The position numbers and the translations under genes are program-made. Shown piece after piece: positions 17,868 through 26,710 of a stretch of 64,000 nucleotides of DNA. This DNA is from Nonomuraea indica. Its GTDB lineage: Bacteria; Actinomycetota; Actinomycetes; Streptosporangiales; Streptosporangiaceae. Every line of letters starts with the position of its first letter. The first letter of the stretch is position 1. The DNA lies in NCBI RefSeq assembly GCF_002850745.1, contig NZ_PJOK01000068.1, positions 62,001 through 126,000 of the forward strand, read 5' to 3'. A model generated the notes under the pieces. It searched no databases. It was not told where the DNA came from and saw only the letters and a list, made by a program, of their open reading frames with translations.

Positions 17868-18872
17868 ATGCGTGCGCAGTTAGCGATGTTGAGCAGTGAA
17901 GTGCCCTCCTCGTCCCGGATCATGGACTTCACGTTGGTCGAGACCGCGGCTGGGCCGCTCGTGGTCTGCGCCGACTCCAGGTATGGAGGAGTGTGGACGT
18001 GGGATCCCCTGCGAGACGTGTGGCATGAGCGGCCGCTGGCCTTCGCCTGCGCGGGGGACCCGCTGACCGCCCAGTATCCCAATGCTGACAACGACATCCA
18101 TTCGGTAGCCGCGGTCATGTCCGAAGGCAGGGTGGTCCTAGCGGCGGGAGGCGATGAACAGGGGTTTGCCTTCTGGGATTTGGATAGCGGCGAACTGATC
18201 CGGGGCGCACGTTTCGACGATCCTTACCTTGCTGCCATCACCGAGGTGCGGGGTGAGGGGCCGCCGTTGTTCGTGACCGCGACGCAGTACGCGGAGGAGA
18301 TCTTGGTGTGGGGGCCGTCCGCGGAGGCGCCGCTGGAACTGGTCAACGAGGTCGGCCGCATCGCCTGCCTCACGGCCTCACACAGCCTTGGCTTCTCGCT
18401 GGCGGCGGCGGGCGGGATGGACGAAGGAGTGGCTGTGTGGGATCTGACAACGGGCGAGGAAGTGAGGAAGTTCGACACCGACGAGAAACGTGTACTGGCC
18501 GTCTCATTGACGAGGCTGACGGGTGACCCGATCCTGGTGGCGGGTGTTGAGGACGAGATCCATGTGTGGGGCCTGACTGACGAGCACGGGGATGACCCCA
18601 TCCGCGATCCGCTGACTGGCCACGAGGACGCCGTCGAAGCCATGGATACGGCGGTGATCGGTGAGCGTGCCCTGGCGGTGAGCGGGGGCGCCGACGCGAC
18701 GGTGCGCCTCTGGGACCTGACGACCGGCACGCAACTCGGCGATCCGCTGATCGGCCACGAGGGGAGAGTCGACACGGTTCAGACCGCCATCCTCAAGGGG
18801 CGCCACGTCGCCCTGAGCGCGGGCCGGGACAGCAGAATCAACATCTGGGACCTGGAAGCCTTAGCGCAGTAG
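17868..18872 (+). CDS. WD40-repeat protein, single seven-bladed propeller
   Basis: 334 residues. Seven WD-type blade ends are visible: VWTWDP, FAFWDLDSGE, ILVWGPS, VAVWDLTTGE, IHVWGLTD, VRLWDLTTGT and INIWDLE, with GHE turns between the last blades. This is enough for one complete propeller. No kinase, NACHT or transmembrane domain is attached, unlike many actinomycete WD40 proteins, and no signal peptide is seen. Function unknown; such proteins usually scaffold others. Start is ATG 17868 or ATG 17886. Codon 5 from the first start is TTA. An IS5-type transposase ends 8 bases after its stop on the other strand. Confidence 0.8.
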   Translation: MRAQLAMLSSEVPSSSRIMDFTLVETAAGPLVVCADSRYGGVWTWDPLRDVWHERPLAFACAGDPLTAQYPNADNDIHSVAAVMSEGRVVLAAGGDEQGFAFWDLDSGELIRGARFDDPYLAAITEVRGEGPPLFVTATQYAEEILVWGPSAEAPLELVNEVGRIACLTASHSLGFSLAAAGGMDEGVAVWDLTTGEEVRKFDTDEKRVLAVSLTRLTGDPILVAGVEDEIHVWGLTDEHGDDPIRDPLTGHEDAVEAMDTAVIGERALAVSGGADATVRLWDLTTGTQLGDPLIGHEGRVDTVQTAILKGRHVALSAGRDSRINIWDLEALAQ

Positions 18873-19735
18873 AGGAACTTCAGGCGGCCTGGGGAGCGGA
18901 TGCTGGCCTTCGAGTCCAGGCCGGGGGCCTGTTCCGGGTCAGCCGCCTGGTCATGAGTGTGATCGCGGCAATGGTCAGGTGGGCCTCGCTGTGCGACGGT
19001 TTGCGTTCGAAGTCGACCACATTGCGACGAGCGTTCATCATCCAGGACAGGGACCTCTCGACGATCCAACGTCTCGCGAGCACTTCGAATCCCGTCTGAC
19101 CAGGCCGTTTGGTCACGATCTTCAGGGTGAGGCGCAGGAAGCGGCGGGCCCACTCGACCAGCGTCCCGGCGTAGGCGCTGTCGCCCCAGATGAGGGTGAG
19201 CTGCGGGTGCAGCATCCGCAGCCGGGCCGGTAACTCCCGGGCGGCGTCGCGGTCGGGCTGCCCGGCGGCCGTGACAATGACCATCATGAGCAGGCCGAAG
19301 GTGTCCACGACCAGATGGCGTTTTCTCCCCGGCACCCTTTTCCCTGCGTCATAAGACCGGGAGCGGCCGGTGACGGTGGCCGCGGCGCGCACCGACTGGG
19401 AGTCGATGACGCCAGCGACCGGGTTGGGGCAGCGCCCGGCGCGCAACCGGATGGCGCGGCGAAGCTCATCACGGACCCGGTTGAAGACCCCGGCCCTGGT
19501 CCAGCGGCTGAAGAACCCGAACACGGTCTGGTAAGGCGGAAAGTCCGCGGGCAGGGCCCTCCACTTGCAGGCGTTGTCGGTCACGTACCTGATCGCGTCG
19601 ATGATGTAGCGGCGGTGGTGCTTCTCCGGGCGCCCGCCTGTGCGCGTCTGGCAGGCGGGCACCGGCAGGAGGAGCTCGATCAGCGCCCACTCCTCATCGC
19701 TGGTGTCGGACGGATAACGACGCGGGCGCATCGAC
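18873..19735. mobile_element. IS5-family insertion sequence, ends not resolved
   Basis: The interval between the stop of the WD40 gene and the stop of racP is almost wholly filled by one transposase gene. I could not find matching terminal inverted repeats or a target duplication by eye, so the true boundaries may extend into the flanking genes. The neighbouring broken racO supports local rearrangement. Confidence 0.5.
18880..19731 (-). CDS. IS5-family DDE transposase
   Basis: 283 residues, apparently full length. The N-terminal half carries the IS5-type DUF4096-like domain (SDTSDEEWALIELLLP, RYVTDNACKWRALP, YQTVFGFFSRW). The catalytic triad is visible as GVIDSQSVRA (D), IWGDSAYAGT (D) and IVERSLSWM (E), with the Y-(2)-R-(3)-E-(6)-K style region around it. 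No frameshift is seen. The start ATG 19731 lies 4 bases after the stop of the same-strand racP, leaving almost no room for a normal left end. It may still be mobile. Confidence 0.92.
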   Translation of the reverse strand: MRPRRYPSDTSDEEWALIELLLPVPACQTRTGGRPEKHHRRYIIDAIRYVTDNACKWRALPADFPPYQTVFGFFSRWTRAGVFNRVRDELRRAIRLRAGRCPNPVAGVIDSQSVRAAATVTGRSRSYDAGKRVPGRKRHLVVDTFGLLMMVIVTAAGQPDRDAARELPARLRMLHPQLTLIWGDSAYAGTLVEWARRFLRLTLKIVTKRPGQTGFEVLARRWIVERSLSWMMNARRNVVDFERKPSHSEAHLTIAAITLMTRRLTRNRPPAWTRRPASAPQAA

Positions 19736-20152
19736 TCACGCTCGCCCGGCCTTGTTGAGCAGGCTCAGCGCTGCCTGCACCACGTTGAGCTGGCCCAGCA
19801 CCAGGTTGACCCACTCCTCCTCCGGCCGGGCGGCCGCGTGCGGAGCGACCGTCGCTGACAGCAGGCGACTGATTCGGGTCAGTTCGGTGCGCATCCGCGA
19901 GCGCTCGTAGGCGATCCAGCCATCGGGTTGGGAGGAGAAGCGGTAGCCGTCGGCATAAGTCCAGATCAGCGGGGTCAAGTGGGCCATCGCCGAGACCTCC
20001 CGGATGTAGAGGATGCCCTTGCGGACCTGATAGAGGCTCAGTTTGGTGGCGCCGACCAGTTGCCGGGCAGTCAGTCCGGCCGGGCGGGCCTCCAGCAGCG
20101 CGAGACGAACCTGGTCGCCGCAGACATTGGCGGCCAGGCCCCTGGAGGGCAT
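19736..20152 (-). CDS. RacP-like protein
   Basis: 138 residues from ATG 20152. The body shows QVRLALLEARPAGLTARQLV, then LSLYQVRKGILYIREV, LTPLIWTYADGYRFS and DGWIAYERSRMRTELTRI. This pattern, a winged-helix-like start followed by a helical domain, matches proteins annotated RacP in Streptomyces, which usually sit beside a RacO/DUF6192 partner as here. Function is unknown; a DNA-related role is likely. The N-terminus appears short and fuses in sequence with the tail of the broken racO, so the start may be artificial. The C-terminus lies directly against the transposase and could be altered by insertion. Confidence 0.6.
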   Translation of the reverse strand: MPSRGLAANVCGDQVRLALLEARPAGLTARQLVGATKLSLYQVRKGILYIREVSAMAHLTPLIWTYADGYRFSSQPDGWIAYERSRMRTELTRISRLLSATVAPHAAARPEEEWVNLVLGQLNVVQAALSLLNKAGRA

Positions 20153-20702
20153 GGCGCTACTCGCCGCGCAGCAAAAGTCGCGGCTGCGTTCGATCCGGGG
20201 CAGCGCGGGGTGCGCTCCCGGACCACCTCGCCGGCCTGCCGGGCCTGATCGACCTGCGCCCGGTTGACCAGATGCCGGGCGGTAGTGTCGGTCATCGCCT
20301 TGAAGGCGACCTCCGGGCGGCGCAGCAGATCGGTGGCCACGGCGGCGGCGACCTGCTCGTCTCGGGCCAGGTCGTGGATGCGCTCCACCTTCTGCTGCAC
20401 TGAGGTGGTGTCGGCGAACTTCTGGTCGACGGCCTGCTTGGCGGCCGTGTCGGTCCACCGGTGCGTCTGGGTGCGCTTGTCCAGCGGAGGCTTGGTGATG
20501 CGCTCCCACCGCTCCTCATCGTCGCGGAGCGAGGCCCAGCGTCTTGTGAATGTAGTACGGGACCTCGTACCGGCGGTGCTGGGCCGGCCAACGGGAGGCC
20601 ACCCAGCGATAGGTCTCCAGTCTGGAGTTCAACCAGTTCCCGGCCGCGAGTGATGATCTGTTCGTACCGCTCCTGGCTGACATGACCGATCATGGTCAGC
20701 AT
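20153..20702 (-). pseudogene. RacO/DUF6192-like gene, internally deleted and frameshifted
   Basis: Three frames on the minus strand carry consecutive pieces of one family. From ATG 20702 or 20693 comes IGHVSQERYEQIITRGREL; a second frame holds LETYRWVASRWPAQHRRYEV and YYIHKTLG; a third holds QQKVERIHDLARDEQVAAAV, DLLRRPEVAFKAM and ARHLVNRAQVDQA. A segment of the normal protein between the first and second piece is missing and at least two frame changes are needed. The intact family is about 300 residues. The gene is therefore dead, next to racP as in intact racO-racP pairs. Confidence 0.65.
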
Positions 20703-20871
20703 GGTCCGCTCTCCCCTCGCACGCGACGTACGGGACAACGGCGGGATGCGGACCACCAACACCAAGCATCCTATTGATCGCGCCTAGTGACAATCCCTGG
20801 CAAACAAGGTCTTTTGTGTTCCCTAACGATCATCAACAGGATCAAAAACACCTTCTTAGCGAGCGTCGCTT

Positions 20872-22989
20872 ATGATCACGCGGATGACCGACATCAGCGG
20901 CCCCCCGATCGCCCGAGTGGACGTGGTGCGCGACGTTCACCACGGCGTCACACTCGACGATGCCTACCGGTGGATGGAGGCGGACGGCGAGGAGTTCCAC
21001 CGCTGGCTCGACGGCCAGGCCGGCCATGCCCGCAAGCAGCTGGACACCCTGCCCCGCCGGGAGGAGCTGCTGACCCGGATCCGCGAGCTGGGCGGCGCGC
21101 TCCCGCAGTACTCGGACTTCACACCGGCGGGCGACAGGATCTTCTACCTGGCGCGCGAACCGGGCGCCGACGTCCTCGTGCTGATGGTGCGTGAGCCCGA
21201 GGGAGCGAGCAGGGTCCTGTTCGACCCGGACACCGTGCCCGGCGAGGCGCACCACGCCATCGCCTGGTACGTGCCCTCTCCCGACGGCCGCCACATCGCC
21301 TGCGCCGTCTTCCCGTCCGGGTCGGAGGAGAGCACGATCCAGGTCATTGACGTCGGCTCCGGCGCCATCCTGGAGACGATCCCGCCCACGACGCGCTTCG
21401 CCTTCCTGAGCTGGCTGGAGGACGGCCGGTCGTTCGTCTACCACCGCTTCGTGGCTCCTCCGGCGGGCGCTCCGCCCGAGAAGCGCCGCCTGGACAGCCG
21501 TTCCTTCCTGCACCGGCTGGGCACCGACCCGGCGCGGGATGAGGTGGTGCTGGCACGCGGGCTCAACCCCCACGTCGAGCTGACCCCCCAGGATCGGCCC
21601 TTCCTCGTGGCACCGCCGCGCGGCGAGTGGATGCTGGCGATCGTCTCCCACGGCGCACTCGGCCCCTGGACCAGCGAACAGCTGAGCGATTGCTCACTGT
21701 ACGTGGCGCCACGAGCCGCGCTCGCCGATCCGGCCACCTGCCCGTGGCGGAAGGTCGCGGGCGTGGCCGACGGTGTGACCGCCTTCGCCACCAGCCACGA
21801 CACCCTCTACCTGGTCTCCCACCGGGACGCGCCCCGCTCCCACGTGCTGGCCGTTCCGTTTGCCGTACCGGAACTGTCCCGAGCCCGGGTGGTCGTGCCC
21901 GCGGGTGAGCGCGTGGTGGAGGCGGTGCGGGTCGTCGGCGACCGGCTGCTGGTGCGCGATCTCGACGGTGGCGTCCATCGGATACGGCATGCGCCCCTGT
22001 CCGGCGGCGAGCCCGCCGACCTCCCGCTCCCGGTGGACGGCGCCATCTGGGAGTTGACCACCCACCCGGAACGACCCGAGGCCCTGCTGCTGGCGGCCGG
22101 TTGGACAGACGCGCCGCGGCTCTACCGCTACGACGGCGAAACCCTCCAGGACACCGGGCTGGCGCCCCGCTCACCGGTCGACTTCGGCGACGTGCACGCC
22201 CGCACCCTGCATGTGCCCGCGAGGGACGGAACACAGATCCCGCTCACCGTCATCCACCACAAGGACCTGGAGCTGGACGGCGACAACCCGGTCCTGCTCA
22301 CCGGCTATGGCTCCCATGGCATGTCCGAGCTGCCGGAGTTCCGTCCCGAGATGCTCGCCTGGTACGAGCGCGGCGGCGTCTACGCCGTGGCGCACCTGCG
22401 CGGCGGCGGCGCCTATGGCCGGGAATGGCACGAGGCCGGGCGTGGCCTGCGCAAGGAGGCCACCATCACGGACTTCATCGACTGCGCCGAGCACCTCATC
22501 GCCCTGGGCTACACCCGGCAGGGACGGCTGGCCGGCGAGGGCGTCAGCGCCGGCGGCATCCCCGCCGGCGGCGCGCTGGTGCGCCGGCCGGAGCTGTGGG
22601 CTGCCATGGCGATGCAGGTGCCGACGGTCAACGCCACACGGACCGAGTTCACCGAGAGCGGGCCGATCAACGTGCCGGAGTTCGGCAGCGTCACCACCGA
22701 GGAGGGCCTGCGCGGTCTGCTGATCATCGATGCCTACCTGCGGGTCGAGGCCGACGTACCGTACCCGGCGGTGCTGCTGACCACCGGACGGCGCGACGCA
22801 CGGGTGCCGCCGTGGCAGCCGGCGAAGCTGGCCGCCCGCCTGCAGGCGGCCAGCGCCTCCGGCCGGCCGGTACTGCTGCGTGTCGAGGAGCACGGCGGTC
22901 ACGGCGCCGGCTCGACCCGCGAGCAGGAACATGCCCTGCTCGCTGATGTGCTGGCCTTCCTTTTGCACGCTTTCGAGGCGTCACGATGA
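20872..22989 (+). CDS. Prolyl oligopeptidase family serine peptidase (S9A-like)
   Basis: 705 residues. The N-terminus has the prolyl oligopeptidase signature DAYRWMEADGEEFHRWLDGQ, a seven-bladed propeller follows, and the C-terminal alpha/beta hydrolase domain starts near 430. Catalytic residues by position: Ser559 in GEGVSAGG, Asp about 642 in RRDARVPP, His677 in HGGHGAGS. The usual GGSNGG nucleophile elbow of prolyl oligopeptidase is replaced by GVSAGG. Such enzymes cut short peptides after proline, in the cytosol; no signal peptide is seen. Start ATG 20872 or ATG 20884 cannot be separated by ribosome site. Monocistronic. Confidence 0.9.
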   Translation: MITRMTDISGPPIARVDVVRDVHHGVTLDDAYRWMEADGEEFHRWLDGQAGHARKQLDTLPRREELLTRIRELGGALPQYSDFTPAGDRIFYLAREPGADVLVLMVREPEGASRVLFDPDTVPGEAHHAIAWYVPSPDGRHIACAVFPSGSEESTIQVIDVGSGAILETIPPTTRFAFLSWLEDGRSFVYHRFVAPPAGAPPEKRRLDSRSFLHRLGTDPARDEVVLARGLNPHVELTPQDRPFLVAPPRGEWMLAIVSHGALGPWTSEQLSDCSLYVAPRAALADPATCPWRKVAGVADGVTAFATSHDTLYLVSHRDAPRSHVLAVPFAVPELSRARVVVPAGERVVEAVRVVGDRLLVRDLDGGVHRIRHAPLSGGEPADLPLPVDGAIWELTTHPERPEALLLAAGWTDAPRLYRYDGETLQDTGLAPRSPVDFGDVHARTLHVPARDGTQIPLTVIHHKDLELDGDNPVLLTGYGSHGMSELPEFRPEMLAWYERGGVYAVAHLRGGGAYGREWHEAGRGLRKEATITDFIDCAEHLIALGYTRQGRLAGEGVSAGGIPAGGALVRRPELWAAMAMQVPTVNATRTEFTESGPINVPEFGSVTTEEGLRGLLIIDAYLRVEADVPYPAVLLTTGRRDARVPPWQPAKLAARLQAASASGRPVLLRVEEHGGHGAGSTREQEHALLADVLAFLLHAFEASR

Positions 22990-23239
22990 GTACGACTGAG
23001 CCGCGGGCCCTTCGTCATGTCGCGTCGCCGTCGTCCGGCGGGCCGCTCGATCCCGGCCTGCGGGTGACGCCCCCGAAGTGACCGCATGGTGCCGCCGTGC
23101 CGTCGCTGAGTACCACGTGCCCGCCCCTACCCGGTCGCGGCCGGCATCGACGGGTCCGGTGCACCGCACAGCAGGAGCACACGGACCTGTGCGGTGTCGG
23201 TCGGGGCATCGAGCGCTCTCCTCAGCGATGCGTGGCCGG

Positions 23240-24070
23240 TCAGTGGCGTCGGAGGCCCGGGTCGTGTTCGGCGAGCGCGGCGGCGACGGCTTCGGTGCTG
23301 GGCTGAACGCAACCTCCGAGAGCGGCTTCACCATAGGGGGTCCTGCGCCAGGTAGGCCTGACGCGGGGCCGAGCACGCTGTTCGGCATCGCGCAGCCCGC
23401 TGCTGGCCCTTCCTCTCCTACTCGTGGAGATCGCATCCAACCGGCCGCCGAGGGGGCGGACCCAGTGTTGTCCCCGGGTGAACCGGTCGACGTCCAAGCG
23501 CACGCCGGTCATCGCCTCCACGGTCGCCAGCGCGGTCTCCCACTCCGGGTACGCAGCGGAGGGTGTCACACCGGCCTGGTCGTCTGTCCGCTTCTGATCG
23601 GCAAGAGCGCGCAGGGCCCCCAGGCAGGAATCCAGCGCGCGGGGAGTTCGGCCCCAGCACTGTGAAGGCTCGGGACGAAGGGCGTCCATCTCGGTGACGA
23701 GCTGCCCATCGGCGGCGTGGAACAACCTGTTCGCAGCATTGATCAGATACCAGAAGCCCCACGCCTGCGCGTTCTCGGTCAGACGGGCCCATATGTCGGG
23801 ACCGTCGATGTAGACGTCCGCCGCCAGCAGGATCACGCCGTGGTCGCTCTGTTCCAGCACGGCATGTTCCGCTGGTTCCAGCACCGTTCGCAGGCTCGTC
23901 ATGTCGAGGTCAGCGCCCAGCCGGCGAGCGACATCGGCGACCGTGAGGGGCTGCTCACGGCCTCGCACGACCATCCAGAACAGCGCGTCGGTGCTGCCGC
24001 CCCTCACCCGTTCCAGATCGTTCAGGAGCTGCGTGTAGTAGTTGATCATCTCAGGCGTGACGGAACTCAT
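23240..24070 (-). CDS. DUF6461-like protein of unknown function
   Basis: 276 residues from ATG 24070, chosen because GAGGAGGAG lies 5 to 8 bases upstream. The order of a DALFWMVVRG segment, ARRLGADL, then ADVYIDGPDIWARL, YLINAANRLFHAADG and LVTEMDALRPE resembles DUF6461 proteins, where a short strand, a tryptophan-rich segment and a DG turn recur. The C-terminus beyond about residue 200 is Arg-rich and poorly conserved in appearance. No catalytic motif, signal peptide or membrane segment. These proteins are common in actinomycetes and have no known function. Confidence 0.65.
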   Translation of the reverse strand: MSSVTPEMINYYTQLLNDLERVRGGSTDALFWMVVRGREQPLTVADVARRLGADLDMTSLRTVLEPAEHAVLEQSDHGVILLAADVYIDGPDIWARLTENAQAWGFWYLINAANRLFHAADGQLVTEMDALRPEPSQCWGRTPRALDSCLGALRALADQKRTDDQAGVTPSAAYPEWETALATVEAMTGVRLDVDRFTRGQHWVRPLGGRLDAISTSRRGRASSGLRDAEQRARPRVRPTWRRTPYGEAALGGCVQPSTEAVAAALAEHDPGLRRH

Positions 24071-24257
24071 GCGTCTCCTCCTCGAACCCTGGACCCGGCT
24101 CGCATCGGCGATGGCACGCTTACGTCTGCGATGGTCACGGCCTTGCCTGCCCCCCTTTTCGGGTTGGGCCCACGGCTGGGGGCCGATGGCGAACAAAGCC
24201 GGCGCGACTCGGCGACACCGTGATTCCGGCTCGCTACCGCAAAGGCAAGCGGCCCTG

Positions 24258-24947
24258 TCATGACGTGGAGGCCGGAGCCGTGGATCGGGTTCGCGGGGCC
24301 GGCAGGCGGAACAGGTGGTGAAGCCGGCGCAGGGCCTGCCGGTCGCCGGAGGCGGAGGCGGCGCCGCCGCTGATCGCTTCGTCGAGGGTCGACCTGCTGG
24401 CCGCGAGGTCGCGAAAAGTCTCCCTGCTGGTTGTGATGACGACGTCAGGGTGTTGGGCCGGGCCGTGCACGGTTTCGATGGTGCCGTCGTCGATGCGGGC
24501 GTGGAAGACCTCCTCCTCCACGCGAAACTCGTACAGCGCCCGCAGGCCCCTGGCGGCCTCGGCGTCGAAGCACGCCTTCAGGCCGAGCACGGCCCAGCCG
24601 GGGTGGAAACTCTCCTGGTCGCGGGGTTCGCCCATGGCCCATGCCAGCCCCCACCGGGCCAGGGCCATCACCACCGGCTCGAGGTCTTCACCGGCCGGGG
24701 TGAGGGCGTAGGCGGGGGTACGGGCCGGCGGCGGCAGGGTGACCTTGCGGGCCAGCCCTTCGCGTTCCAGGTGTTTCATCCGTGCCGCCAGCAGGCCGGT
24801 GCCGAGGCCGCGCAGGCTGTGTTGCAGGTCGCTGAACCGTTTGGGGCCGGTCAGCAGCTCACGGATCAGCAGCAGCGTCCACCGTTCGCCTATGAGGTCG
24901 AGGGTGCGCGCGGTCGCGCAGTACTGGTTGTAGTTCCGCTGTTCCAC
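24258..24947 (-). CDS. HxlR-family transcriptional regulator with C-terminal SCP2-like domain
   Basis: 229 residues. HxlR winged helix at 5-95: YCATARTLDLIGERWTLLLI, LTGPKRFSDLQHSLRGLGTG, LAARMKHLEREGLARKV and the YALTPAGEDL wing. The C-terminal half (about 120-215) looks like a sterol-carrier/SCP2-like sensor domain (EFRVEEEVFHARIDDG, PDVVITTSRETF). Start is GTG 24947, with GGAGAA unusually close. It is last in a three-gene minus-strand operon, 15 bases after the hydrolase stop. HxlR regulators often respond to quinones, aldehydes or disulfide stress, and a flavin/F420 oxidoreductase and ohr are adjacent, so a redox or electrophile role is likely. Confidence 0.9.
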   Translation of the reverse strand: MEQRNYNQYCATARTLDLIGERWTLLLIRELLTGPKRFSDLQHSLRGLGTGLLAARMKHLEREGLARKVTLPPPARTPAYALTPAGEDLEPVVMALARWGLAWAMGEPRDQESFHPGWAVLGLKACFDAEAARGLRALYEFRVEEEVFHARIDDGTIETVHGPAQHPDVVITTSRETFRDLAASRSTLDEAISGGAASASGDRQALRRLHHLFRLPAPRTRSTAPASTS

Positions 24948-24962
24948 TTCTCCATTTTAACC

Positions 24963-25664
24963 TTACAACTTCTCGTTATTGAACTGATATGCGTGAGCGT
25001 CCAGGAGGAGCCGGGCCAGTGCCTGCGGCTGGGTGAGCATCACGTCGTGCGGGGCGTCCATGGCGATGATCCGGTACCCGATCGCCGCGGCGAACCGGTC
25101 GAACGGGTACGTCTGCGGCCGGCAGCAGATGGCTGTGCCAGGAATGTCGTCGACGGCTCCCCTCAGCCGGGTCGCTTCGGCGAACGTACGCAGAGGTTGT
25201 GGCCGCAGGCGCGGGGCCAGCCAGCGCACGTCGTCGGGATCGGTGATGCCGAAGCTCGCCGGGGGTGGGGCGGGGATGTGACGACCGCCCGCGGTGGTAC
25301 GGGCGGCAGCGTGGATCGCGTCGACGAAGGTGCCGGGCGCCAGACTGAACATGCCGGCGCCGTCGCCACCGGCCCAGCCGTCGATCAGGATGATGTGACC
25401 GATCAGATCGGGTCGCCGGTCGGCGGCCTGCCGGACGATCAACCCCGCGTAGCTGTGCCCGACCAGCACCACGTCGTCGTCGGCCGTCGCGGCGACGTCG
25501 AGGCAGGCAAGGACCTCATCGACGTGGGCGTCCAGGCCGGCGTCGCCTTCCAGCGTGAGGGAGGGCGTCAGAGTACGCGTTCCGGCCTCCCGCAGGAGCG
25601 GGGTGAGACGCTCCCAGGCGGATGGGCCGTGCCAGGCGCCGTGTACGAGAACGAAGGTGGTCAT
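24963..25664 (-). CDS. Alpha/beta hydrolase (EstC-like esterase)
   Basis: 233 residues. Oxyanion segment FVLVHGAWHG at the start, nucleophile elbow GHSYAG (Ser about 77), and the C-terminal catalytic histidine in MDAPHDVML. The compact form with the PxxF/TP cap matches EstC/salicylate-esterase-like hydrolases. Its start overlaps the stop of the LLM gene by 4 bases (ATGA at 25661-25664), so the two are translationally coupled. Substrate unknown; esters or lactones produced by the upstream oxidoreductase are possible. Confidence 0.9.
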   Translation of the reverse strand: MTTFVLVHGAWHGPSAWERLTPLLREAGTRTLTPSLTLEGDAGLDAHVDEVLACLDVAATADDDVVLVGHSYAGLIVRQAADRRPDLIGHIILIDGWAGGDGAGMFSLAPGTFVDAIHAAARTTAGGRHIPAPPPASFGITDPDDVRWLAPRLRPQPLRTFAEATRLRGAVDDIPGTAICCRPQTYPFDRFAAAIGYRIIAMDAPHDVMLTQPQALARLLLDAHAYQFNNEKL

Positions 25665-26605
25665 GCTGTTCCCTTCACATCAAGCAGGGGCAGGACGTGG
25701 CCGGCGAAGTTCTCCAGGGCCGCGAGATGGTCGTCGGCGGCGAGCCGGATCACCACATGCCGAGCACCGGCCTCGGCGTAGGAGGTGAGCCAGTCCGCGG
25801 CCGCGCGAGCCGTACCGGCGAACATGGCCTGAACGCCTTCGACGGCCTCCAGAGGTGCGTTGTAGTAGCGTTCGATGCTCGCGCGCAGGCGGTTCCGCGC
25901 CCGCCCGGGGTCCTCGTCCAGGCACAGGGTCGCGTACAGGGCGGGAGCGATCGGCCGGGCCGCGCTCCGCTGGAGCGCGGCCCACTCCCGGGCGTAGGTG
26001 TGCGCCTGGGGCGGGTAGGGCAGCCAGCCGTCGGCCAGGCGGGCCACGCGTCGCAGCGCCGCTTCGCCACCTCCGGCCAGCCAGATCGGCGGGCCTGCCG
26101 GCCGATCGGGCGCGGGAGCCAGGGTCACGCCGTGGAACTCGAAGTGCCGGCCGGCGTAGGAGACCTCCCGGCCGCTCCACAGGCGACGCATCACCTCGAT
26201 CGATTCCTCGAGGCGGCTGACGCGGCGCGCGAAGGCGACCCCGAGCGCGGTGAACTGATCTTTCGTGCCGCGGTTGGGGAATCCGCCCCCCACGCCGACG
26301 ATCAGGCGCCCGTCGGCGAGCCTGTCCAGGGTGGCGAGCTGGTGCGCGAGCAGGATGGGATGACGGAGCGCGGGCAGCAGTACGGCGGTGCCGAGCGTGA
26401 TGCGGCGGGTGGCGACAGCCACGGCCGACAGCAGGAGCAAGGGGTCGGCTCGGGGCCGGGTGAGGGGGCTGTCGCCGGCCCACACGGAGTGGAATCCCAG
26501 CGCTTCGGCGCGCCGCGCCTGTTGAACCAGCTGCTCCAGGTTGTGATCGCCGCGTACGGCCTGGTCGCGTGTCGGCAACAGGTAGCCGATCTCTAACGGG
26601 GCCAC
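25661..26605 (-). CDS. LLM-class oxidoreductase, probably F420-dependent
   Basis: 314 residues of bacterial luciferase-like TIM barrel: IGYLLPTRDQ start, QQARRAEALGFHSVWAGDSP, the RITLGTAVLLPALRHPI strand pair, RLIVGVGGGFPN and GPPIWLAGGGEAAL. Actinomycete members with this length generally use F420 rather than FMN. Start is GTG 26605 with AGAGAGGAA upstream. Codon 4 is TTA, so bldA may limit expression. First gene of the LLM/hydrolase/HxlR operon, divergent from ohr with 105 bases between. Confidence 0.9.
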   Translation of the reverse strand: MAPLEIGYLLPTRDQAVRGDHNLEQLVQQARRAEALGFHSVWAGDSPLTRPRADPLLLLSAVAVATRRITLGTAVLLPALRHPILLAHQLATLDRLADGRLIVGVGGGFPNRGTKDQFTALGVAFARRVSRLEESIEVMRRLWSGREVSYAGRHFEFHGVTLAPAPDRPAGPPIWLAGGGEAALRRVARLADGWLPYPPQAHTYAREWAALQRSAARPIAPALYATLCLDEDPGRARNRLRASIERYYNAPLEAVEGVQAMFAGTARAAADWLTSYAEAGARHVVIRLAADDHLAALENFAGHVLPLLDVKGTA

Positions 26606-26647
26606 GTGGTTCCTCTCTCGTCGCCGGCAGTGGTCGAGCCTATGGGA

Positions 26648-26675
26648 TTGACTTCCTATTTTTGAAGTCTAAGAT
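26648..26675 (+). promoter_or_regulatory. ohr promoter with overlapping palindromic operator
   Basis: A -35 like TTGACT (26648-26653) and -10 like TAAGAT (26670-26675) are separated by 16 bases. The spacer region contains a dyad with arms GACTTC (26650-26655) and GAAGTC (26664-26669). The region is strikingly AT-rich for this genome. A repressor bound here would block the promoter; the HxlR of the divergent operon is the nearest candidate. Confidence 0.6.
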
Positions 26676-26710
26676 ACATTTTCGAGTAGCAGACCCCTAG
26701 GGAGATCACC

